This document shows, in pieces, positions 12,265 to 24,099 of a stretch of 64,000 bases of DNA. The stretch is taken from positions 619,241,255-619,305,254 of the forward strand of contig NC_081409.1 of NCBI RefSeq assembly GCF_030272615.1. The letters are read 5' to 3'. How positions within the stretch are numbered: the first letter of the stretch is position 1; each line of letters begins with the position of its first letter. A program made the position numbers and the translations under genes. The DNA is from Cryptomeria japonica. Taxonomy: Eukaryota; Streptophyta; Pinopsida; Cupressales; Cupressaceae. The notes under the pieces are model-generated. The model ran no database searches, had not been told where the DNA came from, and saw nothing but the letters and a program-made list of their open reading frames with translations.

Positions 12265-13750
12265 AATACCCTAGAGAAATTAACTAATCTAACAAGCAAA
12301 TAGAGATAAATTTTTTTTTATCATCTATTAATACAACATAGTAAACTATCATAACTCCAAAACATAGATTAACTCTATAAAAAATGCATAAAACATCATT
12401 AACATGACCATAAAAAAATACAACATTTAATGAAAGAGAAATTAACATCTTAACCATAAACATGTATCCATTCATTCTTTCCCTAGGGTATCTTAATTTT
12501 ACTCCTTACTAGTAACATCACAATAACACACCCATACCTTGAAATCATTAATAATAATTTCATTTGAGTTCTACTCAACTTTTTACTATCATATCTTCAT
12601 CACCCCATAAACTATCTAAGTTCATTTTAAAGCACCAAACCAAATGTTCCTAATTCTCATAATTATACATCATGAAACTACCTACATCTTTCTCCTCCAA
12701 ATGGAACTAGATTATTTCATCAAAATAACCATTACACATCTCATCAAAATTACTGTGCATACACATATGCAAGATAATAACATCAAATACTAATCTACTT
12801 ACAAATAGGATTCAATGCTATTAAACCAGTTGAGAAGTATAAGATATAACAAGAATGCACTTAACTAATTAATCAATTCCCTAACTCATCATATAATTGC
12901 AAACTCTTTATTATAAGATGAATACCCAATACAACTTAGAACATACAATGATTACATCTTCTTTTATTACAAGTTCATAGTCTCTTCTACTACATCATAT
13001 CCCAATGCATAATAATACATGTTACATAAGTACATAACATTCTTTCACATTTATAGGTCATCATGATACAATGTTATCTCTAATACATATAAATTAGCTC
13101 CATAGATCATACGCATAATGAAGAAACATAGAATCCACATCCACACATGCTAGCATCTAATGAATAACATCCCAACGGAAGAATGCATTAAACCACCCGA
13201 TCATGTGGAACCAAATAGGAACCACCCCCTATGCTAGGAGATGACATAGGGTTCCAAATCAAACTCAAGACCTAGGTTGACACCTAACAACCAAGGGACT
13301 CGAGATGACAACCAAAATATAGCAACCAAGAACAATCAATCAAATCACATCACAAGGCTAATCATAAGTAAATAAACTCCCAGAGGCATAATGAACAATC
13401 AAGGCATAAGTATAATGGACACATGTAAAGAAGAGTGTCATCACATGCTATCCTAATGTGGAATCTTCCTCAATCTTGGAGCCAAACAAGGGAGGTCGAT
13501 TTACCACTCCAACATTCTTCCCAACCATAGATCCCAAAACCATCTCCCTAAGACCCACCATTGGGGCATAAAACTCAAATTTATTATCTTGATTAAGTAA
13601 ATCCTAACTACCCAACCTATTAATCAATTTATTAATGTTACCACTTTCAATTACAAGAAAAAGTTTTCATGTGCTCCCAACTTGTCTAGACCCAATCATA
13701 TAGGTCTATTACTCATGATCATGGTCCTACACATGTAAGAGCCCACTCCC
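12262..13750 (-). repeat. Inverted copy of the gypsy 1 LTR
   Basis: Reverse-complemented, 12262-13460 follows 6850-7893. One shared block ends TTTCTCTA(A/G)GGTATTTTG (7870-7889 versus 12262-12282). Another contains GGTTGTTAGGTGTCA (7012-7026 versus 13286-13305). The similarity weakens beyond 13460, but LTR-like sequence may continue to about 13750. It is in opposite orientation to the left copy, so the two belong to different insertions. No gene is visible inside. Confidence 0.6.
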
Positions 13751-13798
13751 CCTAATCATGGACAAATACCTCAGGGTGTGTTGGTTTAGTTTTTCATT

Positions 13799-14042
13799 AT
13801 GTCAAAAGACTGATCTATCAACACTCGATGGAAACAATAGAGATATGGATAGCATAGGAGGCGATTAGTCCCTTGTTACAAATCTTGAGGGGATTTGAAC
13901 CCATGACCTAATGCTCTAATAACATTTTTTGGTCCAATTTGTCGTTGCATCAAAATACTGATCTATCAATGCCTTATACAAAATGTAGAGATATGAATCA
14001 CACAGAATGTAGTTAGTCCCTTGTCACAAATCTTGAGGGGAG
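13799..14042. repeat. Two-copy direct repeat, about 95 bp per copy, with a box-B-like word
   Basis: Copy 1 (13799-13894) and copy 2 (about 13948-14042) share CTGATCTATCAA, AGAGATATG, TTAGTCCCTTGT and CACAAATCTTGAGGGGA or close variants. Directly after copy 1 the minus strand reads GGTCATGGGTTCAAATCCCC, like the T-arm/box B of a tRNA or tRNA-derived SINE. No box A or tRNA fold is evident. Confidence 0.55.
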
Positions 14043-14655
14043 TGCTGACCATTTTGCCAATAGGGTGAACATAATCAATAATGACTCAATGAGTCTCAAA
14101 TCCACAAGCTTGTACATATAGCCACATTAACAACCACAAGACCATGAAAATATATATACCAAGCCACAAATACATAAATCCAAATGCAACATAAACCAAG
14201 AGCCTCATCTATAATTAATACAAGCCAGAGATAAACCATAGTTCAATATAATCCTCTACAATGAGGAATTTTCCATCTCACTAGAGCTAAAACAAATAAC
14301 CCTCTACAACAAGGTATGTGCCATCTTGTTGAGCTGCATTCAAAAATTGAATAACAAAGGCAAGGAAATCACCCCTTGCAGGTACATAAAAAAATACTAT
14401 CAAATGCTCAATAACTCAAATACTGATAACAACAACAACTATGGACAACTCAAACCCTCAAGGTACAGCCTCTGGTACAAAATAAATTTGGATGAATCAA
14501 CTTAAAATGACTAAATAACCAAAACAACTTTGATGATAAACATGCCAAATGACAAACATACCAAATGTTATGATGTTATATAGGTACGGTACTAGTATGA
14601 TTCCATATGGTATATTTCTAGTATGATGACATATAGTTATGGTGCTAATGAATAA
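14043..14655. other. Unclassified AT-rich DNA, no gene seen
   Basis: Low-complexity A/C- and A/T-rich sequence with no conserved protein motif on either strand. The last 80 bases contain repeated TATGAT/AGTATGA words, similar in composition to 24110-24220 on the far side of the split LTR. Confidence 0.4.
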
Positions 14656-15352
14656 TTATGAACAATAGATACCCTAACTAGTAATGAGAGCGGAGGGGTG
14701 AATCAATACATACAAAAACTTCTTCGCAACTTATCAAGTCAAAACAATGCTAACTGGTTGTCTTCATTACTGAACCTAACCATGGAAATACCGGTTAAAC
14801 ATAGTAAGACTTCATACAACATAAAATAGTAAAATTGAGTACTTCAAATACATTCAATACTTGATAACTAATTCACCCATAAAAATATGCATGTGGTATA
14901 TTAGAAATACCATAACAATTAGCTTTGCATGCATAATCACTTAAACAAAGAATACTTAACCATCACATGAAAAATGCACAGCTCATGAAACACATATTTT
15001 TCATGTGGAAACCCAAAAGGGAAAAACCATGGTGGGGATGAATACCCACAAGCTTGTTTTGAACTCTTTTGAAGCTCTCTTTGTTAGAAGCCTAGACCGG
15101 TTAAAGATTTTACAGAAAGGTTCTACTAGGAACCGATCATGTTAAAGATCACCCGGTTAAGGGATGGCAATATACCTTGTTAAAGGTTGAAATCCTATTA
15201 AAGGTTACCTTGCTAGAGGATTTAAAGAACTTAATGAACTTGAGTCACCTGGTTAGAGGATTTACAGTAAGCCTGTTAAAGCTACTCGACAAAGGGATTT
15301 TCCTTCTATTGAAATGGTTAGAAGACAATAGGTAAAACTTTGATATGATAGC
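14656..15352. repeat. Left part of an LTR split by LARD A
   Basis: Near its left end, GAGGGGTGAATCAATAC matches the U5-end motif of the other minus-oriented LTRs. Downstream it has the AGGGAAAAACCATGGTGGGG block also seen in the LTRs of copia E and LARD C. The sequence stops at 15352 where LARD A begins and resumes at 23380. The left terminus is uncertain by a few bases. Confidence 0.55.
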
Positions 15353-16540
15353 TTTTACTACTTACTAAGATTGTCATTAGTCTTATGTTCAAAGTTATTC
15401 TATATACTCTAGTCAGTTATCTCTGCCGAAACATTCAGTTGGTATGCACAGTACAGTCGGTTAAAGAAGAAAGTATTCACAGAGCCCAGTATACACAGAG
15501 TTGTCTACCAAGTATCATTCCATGTATATCAAGCAGCAATAATGATATACCGAGTTGATATACACTGAGTGAACCATTTTACCAGATTCACTGAACCTGG
15601 ATATATATGGGAAATATGTTACAAAGATCGAGGAACAAGTAACTGTTATCACATTGGAAATTGCATTTAAATATTGTGTATGATTTTGAGGTCATCTAAC
15701 CAATGAAATATTTTTGTATACTTATTCATTCCAAAAATCATGTTTGTAAGATCGAAGCAATAATCAGATCACCGACATAAGAGATCTATTTATACAGCAT
15801 GGATTCAGATTAGAATAACACATGCAGTGAAAGAGAGAGATATAGTGGTGTATGAAGCAAGACATGTGAAAGCACTAAGTGTTATGACTGTTACAAAGAC
15901 ATAGAGGTCACTGAGAAGGATTTTAGAGAATAGTCAAAGAACAGAGTAAATAGAAGGGTTTACCGAGTTACTTTATGGGTTACTGAGGTATACTATAAGC
16001 AAGGTAATCTTATATTGAGCACATAGAATCTGCTATAACATTCTAGATGTAAAGTTGCAGATACTTGTAATGATTTGATTGTAATATTTTGAGTTATAAG
16101 AGAAACCTTTAACAAGGTAAAAGACTCTAACTAAGTCTATAAATTATAAAGCCTCTAACCAAGTACAACATTTAGAATAAGTGTTGTAAAATCCTTTAGC
16201 AAGGTAGATCTAATAGATCTTGATACTCCTAATAGGGTAAGCTATCAGAAATAGCTAAACTTGTAGCTCTAACCGAGCAACCTTTATTATTGTAGTAGTG
16301 AAGTTGTGGGCGTCATCCCCACTGTAGTTTTTCTCTCTAACCAAGAGTTTCTGCATAACCAAAATATATGTGTTATGGAGTGAGTCATGTATGATTGTTA
16401 TCTATTTGTTTTAGCTTTATATTATGTTACTACACTATTCGGTTTATGCATAACAATAAAGTTATTGTTGAAGAAAAGTATTGAAGTACTGATTCACGCC
16501 TCCCCTCCCAGTACATTAGCTTTCCATATTGGGCCTAAGA
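15353..16540 (+). repeat. 5' LTR of LARD A
   Basis: Matches 22209-23379 along its whole length. The expected 5' TG is TT here and the expected 3' CA is GA; the sister LTR keeps TG and CA. Near the 3' end is CTGATTCACGCCTCCCCTCC, the U5 motif shared with the copia LTRs. Confidence 0.9.
15787..15794 (+). promoter_or_regulatory. TATA-like box in LARD A 5' LTR
   Basis: TATTTATA lies mid-LTR and is conserved in the sister LTR at 22642-22649. The position suits a U3 promoter; transcription from it is inferred. Confidence 0.3.
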
Positions 16541-16542
16541 AT

Positions 16543-16554
16543 TGGTATCAGAGC
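16543..16554 (+). other. Primer binding site of LARD A (tRNA-iMet)
   Basis: TGGTATCAGAGC, a perfect match to the plant initiator-Met primer site, begins two bases after the 5' LTR end. Confidence 0.92.
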
Positions 16555-16602
16555 TTCAATCTTGGAAAAGGGTTTAACTACCTAAAGAGAAAGATATTAT
16601 CA

Positions 16603-17870
16603 ATGGAAGGCTATAAACAATATCGGAGAATTGTATATCTGCAAGAAGAGTTGGATCATGCTAATCAAGTGATTGCAAACATGCAAAGACAAATGCAAAA
16701 ATCATTGAAAGTGAGAAGAAGATTATCTAATGATTTGCAAAACTCTCAAGAGTTAGTGGAACAAATTGAGACATCATCTGAAAATAGTATGTCTAAAGAG
16801 ACTGAAGAAATGATTGAAGTATTGAAAGAAAAGAACAAAGCACTAACTGATCAGGTAAAAGCAATGAAAAGAGAACATGAGCATTTTAGCACACAGATGA
16901 CTAAAAATCTTGATGCATTGAGGACAACCAAGGATAAAGTAAGAGATCTAGAAAGAGAGAAACAACAACTTGAAGCATTGGTATCTGAAAAGAATGATGA
17001 AATCATAAGAATGACTAGGATTCAACAAAATCTGTCAGATCAGCTAGGTTGTGCACATCATGAAGCAAATCTGAAAGATGATGAGAATCAAGCATTGAAA
17101 CTTGAAGTATCAAGGCTGATCGATGAACTTGAAATAGAAAAGAAATCCAAAGAAACACTGAAGAAGAGTTATGAAGCATCAAAGATGTTGGATGAGCAAC
17201 TGAATACAAGAAGACCCAACAAAGATGTAGGACTCGGTTACAAAGGAAAAGACTCTATCAAGAAGGGAATTCATACTACTGAGAGAGGAGAATCATCAAA
17301 GCAAGCTGGAAACAAGAAGAAAATCAAAAGAAAGAAGCCTATTTGCAACTACTGTGGAAATTAAGGTCATACCACCAACATGTGCCAAATTAGAAAAGGT
17401 AAGCAACTGAATATCACTAAGTCCAACGATTATTGTTACAATTGCAATAAATATGGTCATACATTTAACCAATGTAGGACAAAGTCTGCTAGCAATTATA
17501 AGAAGGCAAAATTCAAAGGGTTTTGTAAAAACTACAATAGATATGGAAACAGTACCGAGAAGTGTTGGTTTAAGCAAAAGAACTATATGTGGTCTGCACA
17601 CTGAGCAAATACTGGAAGCTACCAAACTCACACAGATCCTTACTAACAATATTCTGCAGTACCATGGGATTACAATACAAGGATATGGTGCAAATTTTGT
17701 GGAAGATATGGACATATAAGTGCCAACTACTTTATAAGGTTTGGAATGAACAACCGAAGATCATGGAGAAATCCTGGTATGGCATGTTTTTATTGTCACA
17801 AAGTTGGACACTTGGCTGGAGATTTCAGAGATCAACCTAGAGGAGACACTAAAGAAATAAAAGGCAAATT
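16603..17870 (+). pseudogene. LARD A gag-like protein: long coiled coil plus a run of zinc knuckles
   Basis: The frame is open back into the LTR, but I take the ATG at 16603 because it is the first one after the primer site. Residues about 10-220 are Glu/Lys/Gln-rich with heptad spacing, a long coiled coil. A basic Gly/Lys linker follows, then at least two good CCHC knuckles (CNYCGN-stop-GHTTNMC near 17343 and CYNCNKYGHTFNQC near 17434). A degenerate third lies near 17521. After a frameshift two more appear with the last Cys replaced (CKFCGRYGHISANY near 17693; CFYCHKVGHLAGDF near 17788). Repeated knuckles suggest RNA binding and packaging. There is no capsid-like UBN2 domain, unlike the copia gags nearby. 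Stops and a frameshift make it a pseudogene. Confidence 0.75.
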
Positions 17871-18520
17871 ATAGATGATTTGGAAAAAGAAGGAAATTGT
17901 GTCAAATGAAGAAAGCACCTTACCTACCGAGTTAGGTGCACCTATTCCAGATTAATTGGTAAAGGTATGAAGGGACTGCACTCTCTCAAAGGTTAAAATC
18001 TTAACAGTTCCTATTTTTATGTACTTAATTCAAAATCTGCATAACTAAGATGTATTAGTAAGTTTGAAATTCTATCAAAGTCTTTTGAAAGCACTATACA
18101 GGAAACCTGTCAAGTTGGTAACTACAGGAAGCCTGTCTAGTCGGTAAATGAAGGAAATCTGGCTACTCGATTAAAGCAGAAAAAGGAGAGTAAATCAGTT
18201 TATTGAAACAAAGTGCATTTAATGTTTTAACCTAACCTGTATGGAGCCCAATAAGGTATATTGTGTACTTAAAGAATTTACGCGGTCATTTTTACCTACC
18301 AAGTTTTTGAGAGAGTAGAGCAAAGAGAATCTAAGGCGATCAAACCTCCTTTGAAGTGAAATTCAAGGTATTTACATCAACCTCAATGCATTGTTAAGCT
18401 GGTTTACCGATAATATCTATTGAATATTTCTGTTTCATATTTGTTAAGAGGAAAAGCATTTGTCATTTGAAAGTTTTCAAACCCTAAGGATCTTTTGATA
18501 ATTTCTATCTGAAATCTTCA
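17871..18520 (+). other. Spacer between the two LARD A genes, no gene seen
   Basis: About 650 bases with only short open frames and several AGGAAACCTGTC/GGTAAA words. It could be an internal leader for the second gene. Confidence 0.4.
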
Positions 18521-21500
18521 ATGGCACTGAAGATCCAAGAACCCATTGTTGTTAAGAATTTTGAAAAGCCCTCACTAAAACACTTTGTAACTCCCAAAGT
18601 AGCATCAAAATCGGATGACAAAACTGCATTTTCACTCATCCCGGATAGAGTTTTGCTAGTTGAGGATGTTAGATTCTTCACCAAATGTCGAGTTGAAGAA
18701 CTAGGTCATGTTGAAATCAAAGACACCTATGATGAATTGTGCACCGATGGGAAATTGGATAGCAAGTATGAGCACATTAAGATCAAGGGATTGACTGAAG
18801 CCCTAACCTATCCTCATGTCTTCAAACCCTAGTGGGTCAAGTTTGTTCTGAGTAGAGTTCATGATGATTTCATGTGGTTAGAGGAGCAACCATTCAAAAT
18901 CACCAAGGAAATCATTCATCTAATCCCCGGTTACCCTATTTATGATCATGCCCAAGCTCAGAAGATGATATCACAAAAGGAATTGATTACCTTAACCAGA
19001 GTGGAATCAAATTGCAGAGGACTAAAATTAAACAATGTCACTGATGCAAAACTAAAGTTTTCTGTTAGAGTAATAGGTTATTGTTTCTTCCAATCGGAAA
19101 GGGAAAATAGTGTACCCTATGGAGCAGTCGACTTAGCATTCAAAATTGTGAAAAAGGGAATGAAAAATGATCTTTGTGAAGTATTGCTGAAAAACCTATT
19201 TGAGAATCTAAACACCATTAGGAAGCCAAAGAAGAACAACTCGGCTAATACACTAAAGTTTGGATCACTATTATTATGCATGTTTTTCTATTTTGAAAAA
19301 TTCTTTCCAACAATCGGTAAAGTAGTTTGGGAGCTACACCGACCAGTCACCCATCAAATCAATGACTTTATCAAATGTCTAGGTGACAACTTCAATGATA
19401 TTATGGATGACTATTTCAGCAAGTTTCAAGAGAAGATGCATAACAGGTATAGAATTCCACCCTATGTAGTGGAAAAATACAAAGATGACATATGTTTTGA
19501 AGTAGACACCGACTACTGCTATGTGAATGTTGTGGAACCAAGAACTCAATCTTTGCCACCTATGGGTTATGAGGTTGAATCTGACATCAACAACAGATAG
19601 ATTCATTTCTTACACTACCAAGGCATGCTACTAAGCTGAGGTATGGAACATATGAAGAAGTGAAAGAGAAAGTAAAGATGAGCATTGTAGTACCAAAAGC
19701 TACAAGAAAAGCAACAAAGATGATCAAGGCACTATCAAAGAAATTTGGAGAAGGTTCTTCCTCCACACCTATCAAGGGCACAATAGTAATCACCAAGGAG
19801 GAATCAGAAGCCCAAGAGGCTGCTATTACACTAAGCATCGAGTTGCCTAAAGGGAAAGTTCTAAAGAGGAAGAAACAAGACACATCAAAGGCATCACTGA
19901 CTCCCTCAGTAAAGCGCCCAAATACTAGAGCATCTGCAGTGTCACTGAGTAAGAAACCAAAGATTGTTGTTGTTCCTAAGGTAGCAAAGACCTATAAGAA
20001 ATCTACTCAGAGACTCATTTTGGCAAAAGAGTCTAGTGACACTGAATCTGAAGATGCTAGCAAATTTCAGATTGTTAAGCGCAAGAAGATAAATATACAT
20101 AGTGTTGAAAATTTATGTGCTAATCTAAAAGAATATGGTGGATTTGGATCATTCAAATATGTAAAGTATGAATCCAGATCTATTGATGAAAAGAGACAAA
20201 TAGAAGAAGTTGTCATCTACACACTTCTAAAATTTTGATTGGCTCCATTGGAATTATCTAAGTCACTTCCAAATGAATTATATTTGCATATTGATAACAG
20301 GTGGAAATATGCAATGGACTCGAAGAAACAGATCAGAGAAAGAAGTCTGGTACATCTCTTTCTAGACATGTCGGTAGTTGAAATAAAAGTACATATGACA
20401 ACATACAACACAAATTTTCTCATCAAACAAAGAGCCTTAAAACTGATGAATGGTCTGTATATTGAAGTGGAAAATGAGATAAAAGAAAAGTGGCAGGAAA
20501 TCTTTAGAATCAAGGATGCTGGTGAGCAAGCTACTGTTGAAATTGTTGATGTCACCGAGCAAGATCTTGATGTCACTAAGCAAGACCCTGCTGACACCAT
20601 ACAAATTGATGAAGACATCATGGACACCGAGGCACCTGAACAGGAAATGATAGAAGGCAATGCCTATGCAAAACTAGTATCCAGTGAGTTAGTTTTGGAA
20701 CAAGTTTAGCCTTATCCTCTAGTCACTCATTCTGCTGCAACCGAGGCCCCTCAAGATACTGAACAAGGTGTAGAGGTTTACAAGTCTACAGAAGGAGAAG
20801 CTACTACTCAGGCCACTGGGGAAAAAACCTCTCAAGATCCTCCTAACACTAAAAATGTTGCAACTGAGACCCCGAGCACTGAACCACCGAAGGACTTAGC
20901 AAAGGCTAAGGAAACTGACAAAAGTGTTGCCTCCACCGAGCAACCTACCGAGGAGCCACAAGCCTCCCAAGCTATTGTATTGGTTCAACCAGCCAAATCT
21001 AAAGAGAAGAAGATGAAAAAGCATAGTTTCAAGGTTGATATATCAAAACCAATAGTGTTGCCCAATGTAGACATTTCAAAATTAAAAGGGCGGGCACTTA
21101 ATTAATGTGGTGAACTATGCAAAGCAAAGGCCGAACAAGAAAAAAAAATGGCCATACAAAAGAAAAATAAAGTACTTCAGAAGGTAAAAACACTATTATC
21201 AGATATGCTACCTATAGCTACAGTGTCAATAGATGCAACCATCCATATTCAACTAGATGAAGTCCTCAATCAGATAGAGACATCTGGAGTAGATGCATCT
21301 GAATATTTGAGCAAGTTAAAGGACAAAGAGCTCACTGCAAAAATGATTGAAGAGGTACATAAAGTTATTGCTCTTGGCAAAGTTAAACTTGTCAAATTTA
21401 TTGCTGAGTTATCCCCTCAACTCAAGCACATTCTTTATTTATTTCAGAAACTCTATACATTTTATCTATTCATTAAGGACATCAAAAATAAAATAGAAGC

Positions 21501-21864
21501 AATTGAGAAAAAGATCACCGATCTCTCAAATAAGTTGACCACCGAGCCCAATTTTGTTCAGAATTTTTATACAAAGTTACAATAGCTCATGGCTCAACAA
21601 TTGGAACTCAGGAATGAAGAGCATAAAATAAGGATGGACATTATGACTCTTCAAACCTTATTCATTCTACACTTGTCCTCCATTCAAGAACAGATCAACC
21701 GAGCCACTTACCTATCTACTACACAAGAGATAAGCACATTAGATGGCTTAATTTTTGTACTGGTTGACATTCAAGCACAAAATTCTTTAATGGATAGTGT
21801 CAAGGATGCACTCTTTGTCACCCTCACTAAAGCAAGGACAAAGTATAAATCCATTTTTGACTAG
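18521..21864 (+). pseudogene. LARD A large protein of unknown function (about 1,110 codons)
   Basis: I cannot name this family. Start taken at the ATG at 18521 (MALKIQEPIVVKNF). Codons 1-360 are a globular region with FKITKEIIHLIPGYP, LKFGSLLLCMFFYF and VVEPRTQSLPPMGYEVE. Two of these segments recur in copy B (10790-11900) and two in copy C (33181-35190). A Lys/Ser-rich basic stretch (near 19660-20060), a helical region, a Thr/Glu/Pro-rich low-complexity segment (about 20500-21000) and a coiled-coil tail (21148-21864) follow. Stops lie near 18830, 20236, 20707, 21103 and 21583, and one frameshift lies near 19590. No RT, integrase, RNase H or protease motif is visible. Being kept in three elements argues that it once served the element, perhaps in packaging or host interaction; that is inference. 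Confidence 0.75.
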
Positions 21865-21903
21865 TTGCCTCCACCAAATGGTCACTAAATTTTGATGTTT
21901 GTC

Positions 21904-21915
21904 AAAAAGGGGGAG
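21904..21915 (+). other. Internal polypurine tract-like site in LARD A
   Basis: AAAAAGGGGGAG follows TTGTC 40 bases after the last coding stop and about 290 bases before the 3' LTR. It looks like a typical copia polypurine tract but is not adjacent to the LTR. Confidence 0.5.
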
Positions 21916-22195
21916 TGAGTATCATATCAAAGTATATAGGGGAATGTAGTATACAGGGTGAGTATACCGAGCAGTGAATAGAACAGTAAGCAAAGAACCA
22001 GAGCAGCACACTGAACATTGATCACCGAGCATGCAAAACTAGAGTTATGAACAGTATATTGATAAGGGGAGTATATCTGAATATACTTTTTCATTGACAA
22101 ATGTATATATTGTCAGTTTAGTCAAATTTTGCAAGTATATAGATTTTTGAGTTATAACTTTGAAAGTAGTTTTTGTCAAACATCTCAACTAATGT

Positions 22196-22208
22196 CAAAA
22201 GGGGAGAA
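22196..22208 (+). other. Polypurine tract of LARD A
   Basis: CAAAAGGGGAGAA ends at the base before the 3' LTR TG, the position that primes plus-strand DNA synthesis. Confidence 0.85.
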
Positions 22209-23379
22209 TGTTACTACTTACTAAGATTTCCATTAGTCTTATGTTCAAAGTTATTCTATATACTCTAGTCAGTTATCTCTACCGAAACATTCAGTCTGTA
22301 TGCACAGTATAGTCAGTTAAAGAAGAAAGTATTCAAAGAGCCCAGTATACACCGAGTTGTCTACCTAGTATCATTCCATGTCTATCGAGCAACAATAATG
22401 ATATACCGAGTTGATATACAACGAGTGAAACGTATTACCAGATTCACTAAACCTGGACATATATGGGAAATGTGTTACAAAGATCGAGGAACAAGTAACC
22501 ATTATCACATTAGAAATTGCATTTAAAGATTGTGTATGATTTTGAGGTCATCTAGCCAATGAGATATTTTATATAGTTATTCATTCAAAAAATCATGTTT
22601 GTAAGATTGAAGCAATAATCAGATCACCGACATAAGAGATCTATTTATACAGCATAACACATGCAGTGAAAGAGAGAGATATAGTGGTGTATGAAGCAAG
22701 ACATGTGAAAGCACTAAGTGTTATGACTGTTACAAAGACACAGAGGTCACTGAGAAGGATTTCAGAGAATAGTCAAAGAATAGAGTAAACAGAAGGGTTT
22801 ATCAAGTTACTTTATGGGTTACCGAGGTATGCTATAAGAAAGGTAATCTTATATTGAGCACATAGAATCTGCTATAACATTCTAGATGTAAAGTTGCAGA
22901 TACTTGTAATGATTTGATTGTAATATTTTGAGTTATAAGAGAAACCTTTAACAAGGTAAAAGACTCTAACTAAGTCTATAAATTGTAAAGCCTCTAACCA
23001 GGTACAACATTTAAAATAAGTGTTGTAAAATCCTTTAACAAGGTAGATATAACAGATCTTAATACTCCTAATAGGGTAAGCTATCAAAAATAGCTAAACT
23101 TGTAGCTCTAATCGAGCAACCTTTATTATTGTAGTAGTGAAGTTGTGGGTGTCATCCCCACCGCATTTTTTCTCTCTAACCAAGAGTTTTTGCGTAACCA
23201 AAATATATGTGTTATGGAGTGAATCATGTATGATTGTTATCTATTTGTTTTAGCTTTATATTATGTTACTGCACTATTCGGTTTATGCATAACAGTAAAG
23301 TTATTGTTGAAGAAAAGTATTGAAGTACTGATTCACCCCTCCCCTCTTAGTACATTAGCTTTCCATATTGGGCCTAACA
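22209..23379 (+). repeat. 3' LTR of LARD A
   Basis: Begins TGTTACTAC and ends CCTAACA, with intact TG and CA. Matches 15353-16540 except for substitutions and the 16 bp indel. Confidence 0.92.
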
Positions 23380-24099
23380 ATAACAACACTATATGCTAAG
23401 GCAGATCCTTTTCAATTCCTCTACTCTGCAATCACACTCTATAGTTTTCTTTCACTGGTCTGGCAAGTATCTCATCACTTGGATACACACAACTTTTGCC
23501 AGCAACTTACAATAACAAACATCATCGACCTTATAGACAACAATTAGGTCGGTAGCATAAACCCTAAACCCTAAGCAACTTAGGTTTACAATTACAGGTG
23601 GTCCAATCCTAACTATCCAAACATTTTCCATAGAATGAAACAATCTCAAACAGATCACAAGTCATTTTGCATCACCTATTATTCACCGCACATAGAAATC
23701 AGTAACCCATCACGCTTTCTTCTCATACTACTAAGAATAATGTTCATTCTCGAGGTAGACATTTAATGCAGTTGATCTTCATATGCAAGATCTTCAAGGA
23801 AATCCTCCACATGCACAAAATTGACTTGGCATGACGCTCTCATCTTGATTTCTTAGCTAACTCATCATAGAATGTCACTGGTTGCATCACACAAGCTAGA
23901 TTGTCAAACCGAAAACCTTAGAGATGAGACTACTAACTGGTAGGCACACTTAGTGAAATCTCGATACTGATTCACTACATCTCTTCATATCGGTTCTTCA
24001 AATACTTCCAATCTTCATACTGGTTGACCTACACTTATTGACATCAATGACAACATACATTATCATCATATCATCATACCGGTTCATCAAATGCCAACA
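23380..24099. repeat. Right part of the LTR split by LARD A
   Basis: Continues the LTR broken at 15352. It ends AATGCCAACA at 24090-24099, the terminus expected for the U3 end of minus-oriented LTRs here, after a TTGACATCAATGACAAC block also present near the end of copia C's 3' LTR (53020). No polypurine tract follows, so the internal region is missing or the copy is solo. Confidence 0.5.

Larger units (their letters stand above)
15353..23379 (+). mobile_element. LARD A: complete non-autonomous LTR retrotransposon encoding two unusual proteins
   Basis: An 8.0 kb element with paired LTRs (15353-16540 and 22209-23379), an initiator-Met primer site, a polypurine tract and near-matching flanks (ATAGC at 15348, ATAAC at 23380), consistent with a 5 bp target duplication with one mutation. 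Inside are a coiled-coil/zinc-knuckle gag-like gene and a ~1,110-codon gene of unknown function. I find no protease, integrase, reverse transcriptase or RNase H motif. The LTRs differ by scattered substitutions and one 16 bp indel (present near 15801, absent near 22655), so the insertion is neither new nor very ancient. It sits inside an older LTR. Confidence 0.85.

Noticed and set aside
13880-13920. A tRNA gene on the minus strand
   Set aside because: Only a T-arm-like word; no acceptor, D-arm or anticodon arm can be drawn.
23561-23582. Telomere-like AAACCCTAAACCCTAA
   Set aside because: Only two repeats inside LTR sequence; no array.
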